Positions 53,209 through 62,177 of a DNA stretch of 64,000 nucleotides are shown here, piece after piece. The position numbers and the translations under genes are program-made. The notes below the pieces were generated by a model that saw only the letters and a list, made by a program, of their open reading frames with translations, had not been told where the DNA came from and searched no databases. Position 1 is the stretch's first letter; every line of letters starts with the position of its first letter. This DNA comes from Halomonas campaniensis (GTDB lineage Bacteria; Pseudomonadota; Gammaproteobacteria; Pseudomonadales; Halomonadaceae): positions 108,792-172,791 of the forward strand of contig NZ_JACHZF010000001.1 in the NCBI RefSeq assembly GCF_014193375.1, written 5' to 3'.

Positions 53209-54816
53209 ATGAGCATCCTGCAGACCCAGATCAATCCGCGCAGCGACGGCTTCCAGGCCAACGAGGCGTCGATGCGCGCCGAGGTGATGAAGCTGCGTGA
53301 GCTCACCGCCGCCATCGCCCAGGGCGGCGGCGAGAAGGCCCGCGTGCGTCACGAGTCCCGCGGCAAGCTCTTCGTGCGCGACCGCATCGACCACCTGATC
53401 GACGAGGGCTCCCCCTTCCTGGAGTTCTCGGCGCTGGCCGCCCATGAAGTCTACGACTCCGCGGTGCCCGCCGCCGGCGTGGTGACGGGCATCGGCCGCG
53501 TCAGTGGCGTCGAGTGCGTGATCGTTGCCAACGACGCCACCGTCAAGGGCGGCACCTACTTCCCGCTCACGGTGCGCAAGCACATCCGCGCCCAGGAGAT
53601 CGCCCGCAAGCACCGCCTGCCCTGCATCTACCTGGTCGACTCCGGCGGCGCCTTCCTGCCCCGCCAGGATGAGGTCTTCCCGGACCGCGAGCACTTCGGC
53701 CGCATCTTCTACAACCAGGCCACCCTCTCCGCCGAGGGCATCCCGCAGATCGCGGTGGTGATGGGTTCTTGTACCGCCGGCGGCGCCTACGTCCCGGCCA
53801 TGGCCGACGAGTCGATCATCGTCCGCGAGCAGGGCACCATCTTCCTGGGCGGCCCGCCCCTGGTGAAGGCCGCCACCGGCGAGACCATCAGCGCCGAGGA
53901 CCTGGGCGGCGCCGACGTCCACGCCAAGAAGAGCGGCGTGGCCGACCACTACGCCGAGAACGACGCCCACGCCCTGCAGCTCTGCCGGGCCTGCGTGTCG
54001 CGGCTCAACTGGCAGAAGCGCGGCCAGCTCAAGATGCAGGCGCCCAAGCCCCCGCGCCTGGATCCGGCCGAGCTCTACGGCATCGTCGGCACCGACCTCA
54101 AGAAGCCCTACGACGTGCGCGAGGTGATCGCCCGCATCGTCGACGACTCCGACTTCGACGAGTTCAAGCGCTACTACGGCGACACCCTGGTCACCGGCTT
54201 CGCCCATATCCACGGCCACCCGGTGGGCATCGTCGCCAACAACGGCGTGCTCTTCTCCGAGTCCGCGGTCAAGGGCGCGCACTTCATCGAGCTCTGCGCC
54301 CAGCGCAAGATCCCGCTGATCTTCCTGCAGAACATCACCGGTTTCATGGTGGGCTCCAAGTACGAGCACGAGGGCATCGCCAAGCACGGCGCCAAGCTCG
54401 TCACCGCGGTGGCCTGCGCCAAGGTGCCCAAGTTCACCGTGCTGATCGGCGGCAGCTTCGGCGCCGGCAACTACGGCATGTGCGGCCGCGCCTACGACCC
54501 CAACCTGCTCTTTATGTGGCCGAATGCCCGAATTTCCGTCATGGGGGGTGAACAAGCCGCCGGCGTGCTGGCCCAGGTCAAGCGCGAGCAGATCGAGCGC
54601 GAGGGCCGCGAGTGGAGCAAGGAGGAGGAAGAGGCCTTCAAGCAGCCCACCCGCGAGCAGTACGAGCACCAGGGCCACCCCTACTACGCCAGTGCGCGGC
54701 TTTGGGACGACGGCGTGATCGACCCGGCCCAGACCCGCGACGTGCTGGGGCTGTCGCTGGCCGCGGCCATGAATGCCGAGGTCGAAGAGACCAAGTTCGG
54801 CGTGTTCCGGATGTAA
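53209..54816 (+). CDS. liuB: Methylcrotonyl-CoA carboxylase beta (carboxyltransferase) subunit (LiuB)
   Basis: A 535-aa acyl-CoA carboxyltransferase. It has the crotonase-like double domain with [55 protein letters not shown] and the C-terminal [21 protein letters not shown]. With LiuD it converts 3-methylcrotonyl-CoA to 3-methylglutaconyl-CoA using biotin and bicarbonate. Length is normal. Weak AAGGATT site after the repeat element; otherwise typical liu gene order. Confidence 0.95.
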   Translation: MSILQTQINPRSDGFQANEASMRAEVMKLRELTAAIAQGGGEKARVRHESRGKLFVRDRIDHLIDEGSPFLEFSALAAHEVYDSAVPAAGVVTGIGRVSGVECVIVANDATVKGGTYFPLTVRKHIRAQEIARKHRLPCIYLVDSGGAFLPRQDEVFPDREHFGRIFYNQATLSAEGIPQIAVVMGSCTAGGAYVPAMADESIIVREQGTIFLGGPPLVKAATGETISAEDLGGADVHAKKSGVADHYAENDAHALQLCRACVSRLNWQKRGQLKMQAPKPPRLDPAELYGIVGTDLKKPYDVREVIARIVDDSDFDEFKRYYGDTLVTGFAHIHGHPVGIVANNGVLFSESAVKGAHFIELCAQRKIPLIFLQNITGFMVGSKYEHEGIAKHGAKLVTAVACAKVPKFTVLIGGSFGAGNYGMCGRAYDPNLLFMWPNARISVMGGEQAAGVLAQVKREQIEREGREWSKEEEEAFKQPTREQYEHQGHPYYASARLWDDGVIDPAQTRDVLGLSLAAAMNAEVEETKFGVFRM

Positions 54817-54833
54817 CCGCAGGGGATTCCGTT

Positions 54834-55697
54834 ATGTCTGAGACAACCTTTTCACGGCTGGAGCTCGACGACCGCGGCATCGCCTGGCTGACGCTGGAGC
54901 GCCCCGAGGTCCACAACGCCTTCGACGACAGCCTGATCGCCGAGCTCAACGCCCACCTGGAGCGTCTGCGCGACGCCGCCCACCACGGCGAGATACGCGC
55001 CGTGGTGCTGGGCTCCGAAGGCAAGAGCTTCTCCGCCGGGGCCGACCTCGGCTGGATGAAGCGCATGGTCGAATACGACTTCGAGGGCAACCTGGCGGAC
55101 TCGCGCAAGCTCGCAGCCCTGATGCACGGGCTCGACACCCTGCCCTGCCCCACCCTCTGCCGCGTGCAGGGGGCCGCCTTCGGCGGCGCCGTGGGCCTGG
55201 CCGCCTGCTGCGACATCGTCGTCGCCTCCGAGAAGGCCAAGTTCTGCCTCTCCGAGGTGAAGATCGGCCTGTCGCCCGCGGTGATCAGCCCCTACGTGCA
55301 GCGTGCCCTGGGCGAGCGCCAGATGCGCCGCTATGCGCTCTCCGCCGAGGTGATGGACGCCACCACCGCCCTGGCGCTCGGCCTCGTTCATCGCCTCGCC
55401 CCCCACGACGAGCTCGACGCCGCCGTGGAGGCCATGCTCGACATCCTGCTGGCCGGCTCGCCCCAGGCCCAGCGCGCCACCAAGGCGCTGCTGGCCGAGG
55501 TGGCCCAGGAGCCCGACAGCAAGGCCACCCGCGAGCACACCTGCCGGGTGATCTCCGAGCTGCGCGTCAGCGCCGAGGGCCAGGAAGGCCTGGCCAGCTT
55601 CTTCGAGAAGCGCCGCCCCGCCTGGACAAACGACAGCGATAACCGTGTCGCCGACAACGGTGTCGCCGAAAACAATGCCGCGGAGCCCCGCTCATGA
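54834..55697 (+). CDS. liuC: Methylglutaconyl-CoA hydratase (LiuC, enoyl-CoA hydratase family)
   Basis: A 287-aa crotonase-fold hydratase turning 3-methylglutaconyl-CoA into HMG-CoA. The oxyanion-hole loops are FSAGADLGWMK and GAAFGGAVGLAACCDIVVAS; RPEVHNAFDDSLIAEL starts the domain. The last ~25 residues are an Asp/Asn-rich tail with repeated GVADN/GVAEN-like units that goes beyond the usual length. The start is fixed 17 bases after liuB, and its stop overlaps liuD by ATGA. Confidence 0.92.
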   Translation: MSETTFSRLELDDRGIAWLTLERPEVHNAFDDSLIAELNAHLERLRDAAHHGEIRAVVLGSEGKSFSAGADLGWMKRMVEYDFEGNLADSRKLAALMHGLDTLPCPTLCRVQGAAFGGAVGLAACCDIVVASEKAKFCLSEVKIGLSPAVISPYVQRALGERQMRRYALSAEVMDATTALALGLVHRLAPHDELDAAVEAMLDILLAGSPQAQRATKALLAEVAQEPDSKATREHTCRVISELRVSAEGQEGLASFFEKRRPAWTNDSDNRVADNGVAENNAAEPRS

Positions 55698-57745
55698 CCT
55701 CTGAAGTGAAGAAATTCGATACCCTGCTGGTCGCCAACCGCGGCGAGATCGCCTGCCGGGTAATGCGCACCGCGCGCGCCATGGGCCTGCGCACCGTGGC
55801 CGTCTACTCCGACGCCGACGCCAATGCCCGCCACGTGCGCGAGGCCGACGAGGCCGTGCGCCTCGGCCCCGCCGCCGCCCGCGAGAGCTACCTCAAGGTC
55901 GAGGCGGTGATCGAGGCCGCACGCCGCACCGGCGCCGGCGCCATCCACCCCGGCTACGGCTTCCTCTCCGAGAACGGCCCCTTCGTGGAGGCCCTCGAGA
56001 AGGCCGGAATCACCTTCGTCGGCCCGCCCGCCTCGGCCATCGCCGCCATGGGCGACAAGTCCGCCGCCAAGGAGCGCATGTCCCACGCCGGCGTGCCCCT
56101 GGTGCCGGGCTACCACGGCGACGACCAGGATGACGCCCTGCTCAAGAGCGAGGCGGACAAGATCGGCTACCCTGTGCTGCTCAAGGCCAGCGCCGGTGGC
56201 GGCGGCAAGGGCATGCGCGTGGTGGAGTCCGCCGCGGGCTTCCAGGCCGCCCTGGACGGCTGCCGCCGCGAGTCCCAGGCCGCCTTCGGCGACCAGCGCA
56301 TGCTGATCGAGAAGTACCTGACCCAGCCGCGCCACGTGGAGGTCCAGGTGTTCTGCGACAGCCACGGCAACGGCGTCTACCTCTTCGAGCGCGACTGCTC
56401 CGTGCAGCGCCGCCACCAGAAGGTACTCGAGGAGGCCCCGGCCCCGGGCATGAGCGCCGAACTGCGCCGCGAGATGGGCGAGGCCGCCGTGCGCGCCGCC
56501 CGCGAGATCGGCTACGTGGGCGCCGGCACCGTGGAGTTCCTGCTGGATGCGGACGGCTCCTTCTTCTTCATGGAGATGAACACCCGCCTGCAGGTGGAGC
56601 ACCCGGTCACCGAGATGATCACCGGCCAGGACCTGGTCGAGTGGCAGCTGCGCGTGGCCATGGGCGAGCGGCTCCCGCTGGCCCAGGATGAGCTGACCAT
56701 CACCGGCCACAGCTTCGAGGCGCGCCTCTACGCCGAGGACCCGGAGCAGGACTTCCTGCCCGCCACCGGCCGCCTGGACCGCTTCGCCCTGGACCTGGTG
56801 GGCGCCGGCCTGGACCCCAACAAGGTGCGCCTGGACAGCGGCGTGGAGAGCGGCGACGTCGTCTCCATGCACTACGACCCGATGCTCGCCAAGCTGATCG
56901 TCCACGGTGACGACCGCCACCAGGCACTGGCCACCCTCAACCGGGCCCTGGCCGCACTGGACGTGCAAGGGGTTGTCACCAACCGCGCCTTCCTGCAGCG
57001 CCTGGCCACCCACCCGGCCTTCAAGGGCTGCGAACTCGACACCCGCTTCATCGAGAAGAACGAAGCGACCCTGTTCGCTACCCAGGAGATCACCACCGAG
57101 GCCTACGCCGCCGCGGCGCTGATCGGCCTCAAGCAGCTGGCCCGCGAGTGCGAGAGCGACTCCCCCTGGGATCGCCACGACGGCTTCCGTCTCAATGCCC
57201 CGCACACCATCCGCCTGGCCCTGTGCGCCACCGGCCAGAACCTGACCAATGCCCAGGCGCCGGACGCCGAAGGCGTGGTGATCGTGGAAGGCACCCGGGA
57301 GACCGACGCCGACCCCTGGCACCTGACTATCGGCGACACCACCCTCACCGCCCGCCTGCAGCACCTGGAAGGCGACGCCGTGGCGGTGACCCTCGACGGC
57401 CACCGCCGCCGCCTGCAGGCCCGCCTGGGCGAGAACGGCGTGGTGGTGATGGCCGACCCGAGCGGCGAGACCCGCCTGTTCTGGCGCCGCATCGACGCCA
57501 TCGACCATGGCCAGCACGAGGCGGAATCCACCCTCACCGCGCCCATGCACGGCACCGTGGTGGCGCTGCTGGTGGAGCCGGGCCAGAAGGTGGAGAAAGG
57601 CATGCCGCTGATGGTCATGGAAGCCATGAAGATGGAGCACACCATGTCCGCCCCCGCCGATGGCCACGTGGCGAACTTCCACTTCGCCGCCGGCGACACC
57701 GTGGGCCAGGGCGACGTGCTGCTCGAATTCGCCCCGGAGGAGTAA
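55694..57745 (+). CDS. liuD: Methylcrotonyl-CoA carboxylase alpha (biotin) subunit (LiuD)
   Basis: 683 aa with biotin carboxylase at the N-terminus ([36 protein letters not shown]-grasp glycine loop [42 protein letters not shown]) and a biotinyl carrier domain at the C-terminus with the biotin lysine in [11 protein letters not shown]. It supplies carboxybiotin to LiuB. The start overlaps liuC by ATGA. Intact and of normal length. Confidence 0.95.
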   Translation: MTSEVKKFDTLLVANRGEIACRVMRTARAMGLRTVAVYSDADANARHVREADEAVRLGPAAARESYLKVEAVIEAARRTGAGAIHPGYGFLSENGPFVEALEKAGITFVGPPASAIAAMGDKSAAKERMSHAGVPLVPGYHGDDQDDALLKSEADKIGYPVLLKASAGGGGKGMRVVESAAGFQAALDGCRRESQAAFGDQRMLIEKYLTQPRHVEVQVFCDSHGNGVYLFERDCSVQRRHQKVLEEAPAPGMSAELRREMGEAAVRAAREIGYVGAGTVEFLLDADGSFFFMEMNTRLQVEHPVTEMITGQDLVEWQLRVAMGERLPLAQDELTITGHSFEARLYAEDPEQDFLPATGRLDRFALDLVGAGLDPNKVRLDSGVESGDVVSMHYDPMLAKLIVHGDDRHQALATLNRALAALDVQGVVTNRAFLQRLATHPAFKGCELDTRFIEKNEATLFATQEITTEAYAAAALIGLKQLARECESDSPWDRHDGFRLNAPHTIRLALCATGQNLTNAQAPDAEGVVIVEGTRETDADPWHLTIGDTTLTARLQHLEGDAVAVTLDGHRRRLQARLGENGVVVMADPSGETRLFWRRIDAIDHGQHEAESTLTAPMHGTVVALLVEPGQKVEKGMPLMVMEAMKMEHTMSAPADGHVANFHFAAGDTVGQGDVLLEFAPEE

Positions 57746-57749
57746 GCCA

Positions 57750-58649
57750 ATGGCATTCCCGAAACAGGTTCGCCTGGTCGAGGTCGGCCCCCGCGACGGC
57801 CTGCAGAACGAGCCCGAGCCGATCAGCACCGCCACCAAGCTGGAGCTGATCGACCGCCTGGGCGCGGCCGGCCTCAGCTACATCGAGGCGGCCAGCTTCG
57901 TCTCGCCCAAGTGGGTGCCGCAGATGGCCGACCACCGCGAGGTGATGCAGAACCTCGCCCGGCTGGATGGCGTCACCTACGCGGCGCTGACCCCCAACCT
58001 CAAGGGGCTGGAAGCGGCCCTGGAGTGCGGCGTCGAGGAGGTGGCGGTGTTCGGCGCCGCCTCCGAGGCCTTCTCCCAGAAGAACATCAACTGCTCCGTG
58101 GCCGAGTCCCTGGCGCGCTTCGAACCGGTGCTGGAACGCGCCCAGGCCGCCGGCGTGCGGGTGCGCGGCTACGTCTCCACGGTGCTGGGCTGCCCCTACG
58201 AGGGCGAGATCGCCCCGGCCAAGGTGGCCGAAGTGTCCAAGGCGCTCTATGAGATGGGCTGCTACGAGGTGTCGCTGGGCGACACCATCGGCGTGGGCAC
58301 CCCCCTCAAGGCCAAGCGCATGCTCGAGGCGGTGAGCCGCGAGGTGCCCATGGCCCAGCTCGCCGCCCACTTCCACGACACCTACGGCCAGGCGCTGGCC
58401 AACCTCTACGCGGTGCTGGAAGAAGGCATTGCGGTGGTAGACAGCTCCGTCGCCGGCCTCGGCGGCTGCCCCTACGCGAAAGGGGCATCGGGCAACGTGG
58501 CAAGCGAAGACGTGGTCTACCTGCTCAACGGCCTCGGCATCGAGACCGGCATCGACCTCGAGGCACTTGCCGCCACCGGCACCTGGATCACCCAGGCCAT
58601 CGGCCGGCCGAACCGCTCCAAGGTGGGGGTGGCACTGGCCAGCCGCTAA
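57750..58649 (+). CDS. liuE: Hydroxymethylglutaryl-CoA lyase (LiuE)
   Basis: A 299-aa TIM-barrel lyase that splits HMG-CoA into acetoacetate and acetyl-CoA, the last step of the pathway. All key residues are present: GPRDGLQNE at the start, HFHDTYGQA, and [12 protein letters not shown] with the catalytic Cys. It begins 4 bp after the liuD stop with a GGAGGAG site. Compare the atypical paralogue at 22574, which has HFHN. The operon ends in a terminator at 58694. Confidence 0.95.
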   Translation: MAFPKQVRLVEVGPRDGLQNEPEPISTATKLELIDRLGAAGLSYIEAASFVSPKWVPQMADHREVMQNLARLDGVTYAALTPNLKGLEAALECGVEEVAVFGAASEAFSQKNINCSVAESLARFEPVLERAQAAGVRVRGYVSTVLGCPYEGEIAPAKVAEVSKALYEMGCYEVSLGDTIGVGTPLKAKRMLEAVSREVPMAQLAAHFHDTYGQALANLYAVLEEGIAVVDSSVAGLGGCPYAKGASGNVASEDVVYLLNGLGIETGIDLEALAATGTWITQAIGRPNRSKVGVALASR

Positions 58650-58693
58650 AGACAGGCTCAGCGCCCTGCCATTGAAAACGACTTCTGTCCTTG

Positions 58694-58727
58694 CCTCTGG
58701 TATGTCGCTCATGCCGGGGGTTTTTTT
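58694..58727 (+). terminator. Intrinsic terminator of the liu operon
   Basis: CCTCTGGTATG (58694-58704) pairs with CATGCCGGGGG (58710-58720) through 11 bp including three G-U pairs, TCGCT loop, then seven T (58721-58727). It lies 45 bp after liuE. Confidence 0.8.
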
Positions 58728-58751
58728 ATGGTGGATTCGCTAGCCACAACG

Positions 58752-58783
58752 AAAACCCCCGAGTCAGGTGAGTGACTCGGGGG
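58752..58783 (-). terminator. Intrinsic terminator of the methyltransferase gene
   Basis: CCCCCGAGTCA–GGTGAG–TGACTCGGGGG, an 11-bp perfect stem at 58756-58783. On the minus strand it is followed by TTTT (58755-58752), so it ends transcription from the AT-rich island. It marks the border between the liu operon and the island. Confidence 0.8.
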
Positions 58784-58846
58784 GACTGCTGAAGGCGTCA
58801 GCGGAGGTCGATCCAGGCTGTGGCCTGATAGCTAGCCTGTTCGCTT

Positions 58847-60199
58847 TTATTGACTTGACCCAGCAATCTTCTTTTCTTTTTCACGAGACACGGAGTCAGA
58901 TTGTTTTCCTACTCTCTTACCAGATTTTACCAATGCTTTCTGATGTCTTGAAGACAACATACTTCCAATTGCATTTGCTAGCAGAGGAGGCACTGCATTT
59001 CCTACCTGAGTATAGCGGGGACACTCTTGCTTCCTGAATTTTCCACCAGTAGTATATTTTCCGCGAAAAGAAAACCAGTCAGGGAAAGATTGCAGCCTTG
59101 CATTTTCTCTGACTGTAAGTATCCGTGGCTCACAATAATGCAGGATATCATCAGGAAGAGTTGTAACCGTTGGCGCCGGAAGACCAGGGTGCAAAACCGT
59201 AGTGCTGTGCTTCTTAGTCCCCAATCTCTCGCGCTCACTCTTTGACATTGGACGGCCAGGTCGACAAATCTCCTGAACTTTCCTAAAATACTCAACAGTT
59301 TCTTTCTTATGATTTGCCAGGCGACGACTATCCGGCGCTTCGCCATCCGACATTTTTCTCATGAGCTTTAAATACCCAACCTCAACCAAAGGAGCAGCAT
59401 ACTTAGCTTCTTTGAACCCTTTAGCATTAGAGTCGGTACTATCTAACAAGTCCCTCCCGGTAGTGCGCAAATCATTTATAGCCTCTTCGGAAGTAATTTT
59501 TCTACTACGAGGCAACTCATTTTTAGCCAAAAAACGCTCCTTCGTGCCAAGCAACTCCAACAGAAGATTATTATTACCACTCTCTCCTGTATCATTGCGC
59601 TCACAGAGAAATAAATATCGTATCCTATTTTGCGGAACGCCAAAGTCTGAACAGTTTATCAAGCCTCGAGAAACAGAATAACCTAAGCCCTCTAAACATT
59701 TCTCTACTGAATCCGCATGGGTAGGCGGCCTAGCCGCTTCAGTAAGAGATAACGGACCGTCTCCCGATGCGAAGCGCATGTTAAATCCAGCGACATTCTC
59801 GATAACAAGGTAGCGAGGCTGCAGTATTTCAATCAAACGCAAGTACTGTTCAGTCATCTGATTTCTTGGATCAGCTGGGTCACGTCGCCCAGCCGTAGAG
59901 AATCCTTGGCAAGGAGGACCGCCTACAAGCAGGTCAACGCTCCCTCTTAAACCAAACAACTTCTCATGATATTTATCTAATAAGTCTTCACAAGACATTG
60001 CATTTTTTGGCAACCATGCCGGCCATTCAAACTGATAGTTGACGCCGTCTACGAGGTTGTAACGGAAGGTTTCAAATGCCAAGGGGGTCTTTTCAATAGC
60101 AAAAATTCCTTGACAACCAGACTGTAGCAACCCGAGAGAAAGGCCGCCACATCCAGCGAAAACATCGACAAAACGAAGAGGTGAGGAAAGTTGTGCCAT
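58847..60199 (-). CDS. C5-cytosine DNA methyltransferase
   Basis: 450 aa. Motif I is FVDVFAGCGGLSLGL, motif IV GGPPCQGFS with catalytic Cys97, motif VI ENVAGF, motif VIII NRIRYLF, and motif X YTQVGNAVPPLLANAI near the C-terminus. It makes 5-methylcytosine in a target set by the variable region, which I cannot predict. The start at 60199 avoids a short upstream extension. No Vsr or restriction-endonuclease gene is adjacent on the lower side. AT-rich codons and the minus-strand order DUF1998 protein, NERD helicase, methylase suggest it protects host DNA within a defence system. Confidence 0.93.
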   Translation of the reverse strand: MAQLSSPLRFVDVFAGCGGLSLGLLQSGCQGIFAIEKTPLAFETFRYNLVDGVNYQFEWPAWLPKNAMSCEDLLDKYHEKLFGLRGSVDLLVGGPPCQGFSTAGRRDPADPRNQMTEQYLRLIEILQPRYLVIENVAGFNMRFASGDGPLSLTEAARPPTHADSVEKCLEGLGYSVSRGLINCSDFGVPQNRIRYLFLCERNDTGESGNNNLLLELLGTKERFLAKNELPRSRKITSEEAINDLRTTGRDLLDSTDSNAKGFKEAKYAAPLVEVGYLKLMRKMSDGEAPDSRRLANHKKETVEYFRKVQEICRPGRPMSKSERERLGTKKHSTTVLHPGLPAPTVTTLPDDILHYCEPRILTVRENARLQSFPDWFSFRGKYTTGGKFRKQECPRYTQVGNAVPPLLANAIGSMLSSRHQKALVKSGKRVGKQSDSVSREKEKKIAGSSQ

Positions 60200-60256
60200 A
60201 ATATAGAGATTATGCCCAAGCATCGTTCAGTAGGTCAAATTAGTTTGACATGAAAA

Positions 60257-60478
60257 ATGGAAAAACTCCAGGTCACTTTATCTATTCACATCGACGTATT
60301 CGCCATAAAGGGAACCTTAGAAAATTGCAAGTACTTAAAAGCAGAAAAATCCCTGCACGAAGCACTATCAGGCGCCGACAAGGGTGACGTGTTCGACTAT
60401 ATCGAAACGCTCGGCAACTCGAAGCGTCGTCGCGGCATGAACGTTAGCTTGTCACCCGTAGAGTACGAACGGAATTAG
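60257..60478 (+). pseudogene. IS3-family transposase C-terminal remnant
   Basis: The 73-aa frame ends with VFDYIETLGNSKRRRGMNVSLSPVEYERN, which aligns with the OrfB C-terminus of IS3-family transposases (FDYIE-x-x-N-x-x-RRR … SP-x-EYE). The first ~35 residues do not clearly belong. The DDE catalytic region is missing, so only a fragment remains. It lies in the 350-bp gap between the methyltransferase and helicase genes and is on the opposite strand. A genuine small protein is less likely. Confidence 0.6.
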
Positions 60479-60549
60479 ACCCAGAGACTAACAGGAGCCT
60501 AGAAGATACGCAGCGAATTAAACAGCACCACCAAATTCTCGTGCAATTA

Positions 60550-62172
60550 TCAACCAAATGCAGTGTAATAGTCCGCGACGTCCTTCCTTGAAGTAATTAG
60601 AGCCAATCTAGTTGTTGCACGAGTAGTAGCAACGTAAAGATCTTCTTTAGAAAAAGCAACATGCTCATCCGGAATTCCAACGTCAACAACGATTATCGCC
60701 CTCGCCTCGATACCCTTGAAGGATTTTATTGTCGAGAAGAAAACAGTTCCAGCCTTTCCTAGATCACTAATTTCAGTACTTAGACGAAGGCCATACCCTG
60801 ATATCTGACCATTCATGGAAGAGTTTTCATACCTGTAAGGGCTAAGTATCACTACAGAGCCTTCGCCACTCCATTTCTGAGCGATTTCCCACGCGCGCAT
60901 CGACTGGTTATTAACCAATTGAACCAAAGGAGCCACACCCAAAGGCATACCGGGCATAGACTCAATCCTCGAATTGAGATACAAGTTAGAAGCGTCATTT
61001 ATTTTTACAGTATTTCGGCAATTGTGATGTAGGCTAAACACCACTTCGGCGCCTATCGGAGCAGTGTTGCCGGCATGAAAAATATCTTGTTTCCAATCTG
61101 AAAAAAAAGCCCACTCCCCCTCGCTTGAGCGAAGTTCGAGCAATGCGATAATCTGGCATTCAGACAGGTCCTGTCCTTCGTCAACGACTATGGAATCGTA
61201 CTTTTCATACGTGTCCGCATAGTCCATAACCCTCCCAGGCAAAATCTCCCTATAAAACTCTTTTAAACCCGCTGCAGGAGGTGTTTCTGAACATATTGAA
61301 ATAAAAAGCTTGTCTACATTCCAAATGAAATCAGCATAATCAGGGTTCAGCATGCGGAGTGAAGCCGCGAGCGCCCGGTTAAAGCAAATATAGACAGCCC
61401 TCTTACCTTGATCAATTAGCGATTTTAAACGCCAGATCGCCAAAACTGTCTTCCCTGAGCCAGCTGGTCCGACTACTGCCACACTTGGTAACTGAAATAA
61501 CCCTTTTAAGCTCGCAAATTGCTGCCGAGTTAGCTGCTCGATTCTTTCTGAGTCATCAGCAACATCCTCTGCAAAATCTGCTTTATAGACACGAAATTTC
61601 CTATTCTTAAGATGATCTATAACTGACTCCACGACTTGCGTAACAAACTGTTCTCCTCGCCCATCTCCTCCACGTTTTTCAAGCGAATTTCGGAGACGAG
61701 ACGCCAGTTGGTTCATATGCCGACGAGTGGCTATTGTTGACTCATCAAACATAGCAGGAAGTCTAGCTATCTCCCCCTGAGGATAAATAACAAGATATGA
61801 GTAACGACCAGGAAAGCGAGGCCATTGATAGGACTCATTTAGGACTTTAGTAAGGTCATGCATATTCCTGATAGCCTGCTCTGGCGGAGATTCTTTAAGC
61901 TCGACCCAAGTTCCATTGTTTTCCCTTCGGCTCCAAACTCCATTTTCACCCACTTTAAATTCTTTAGAGCCCTTGACTTCAACAACCACAAGGCCAGAAC
62001 CAGAAACAAGAATAACGAAATCAGCTTCACCTTCTCTGACATAACCATTCTTGGAAAGAGTCCAATGCACACTAGGCATAACAACCCAATTATCAGGAAG
62101 CTGATTTTTGAATGCCTTCAGCACCTCGTTTTCCCAACGGTCTGCCGGCAAACTACCCACAACTTTAGGCAT
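60550..62172 (-). CDS. NERD-domain nuclease/SF1-helicase-like protein
   Basis: 540 aa. Residues ~10-130 are a NERD-type nuclease-like domain with the PD-(D/E)xK residues Asp51, Glu65 and Lys67 (EADFVILV…VVVEVKGSK). A superfamily 1 ATPase/helicase follows: Walker A GPAGSGKT at 235-242, DEGQD at 331-335, CRNTVKI and the motif VI segment LYVATTRATTRLALIT. It begins 5 bp after the stop of the DUF1998 protein, so they form an operon. Such proteins are often found in phage-defence islands. It lacks a full UvrD 2B domain, so processive unwinding is uncertain. Confidence 0.85.
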   Translation of the reverse strand: MPKVVGSLPADRWENEVLKAFKNQLPDNWVVMPSVHWTLSKNGYVREGEADFVILVSGSGLVVVEVKGSKEFKVGENGVWSRRENNGTWVELKESPPEQAIRNMHDLTKVLNESYQWPRFPGRYSYLVIYPQGEIARLPAMFDESTIATRRHMNQLASRLRNSLEKRGGDGRGEQFVTQVVESVIDHLKNRKFRVYKADFAEDVADDSERIEQLTRQQFASLKGLFQLPSVAVVGPAGSGKTVLAIWRLKSLIDQGKRAVYICFNRALAASLRMLNPDYADFIWNVDKLFISICSETPPAAGLKEFYREILPGRVMDYADTYEKYDSIVVDEGQDLSECQIIALLELRSSEGEWAFFSDWKQDIFHAGNTAPIGAEVVFSLHHNCRNTVKINDASNLYLNSRIESMPGMPLGVAPLVQLVNNQSMRAWEIAQKWSGEGSVVILSPYRYENSSMNGQISGYGLRLSTEISDLGKAGTVFFSTIKSFKGIEARAIIVVDVGIPDEHVAFSKEDLYVATTRATTRLALITSRKDVADYYTAFG

Positions 62173-62177
62173 CTGAG

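Noticed and set aside
58768..59037. 89-codon plus-strand frame beginning in the island terminator region
   Set aside because: It overlaps the methylase gene end antisense, has no RBS and no recognisable domain.
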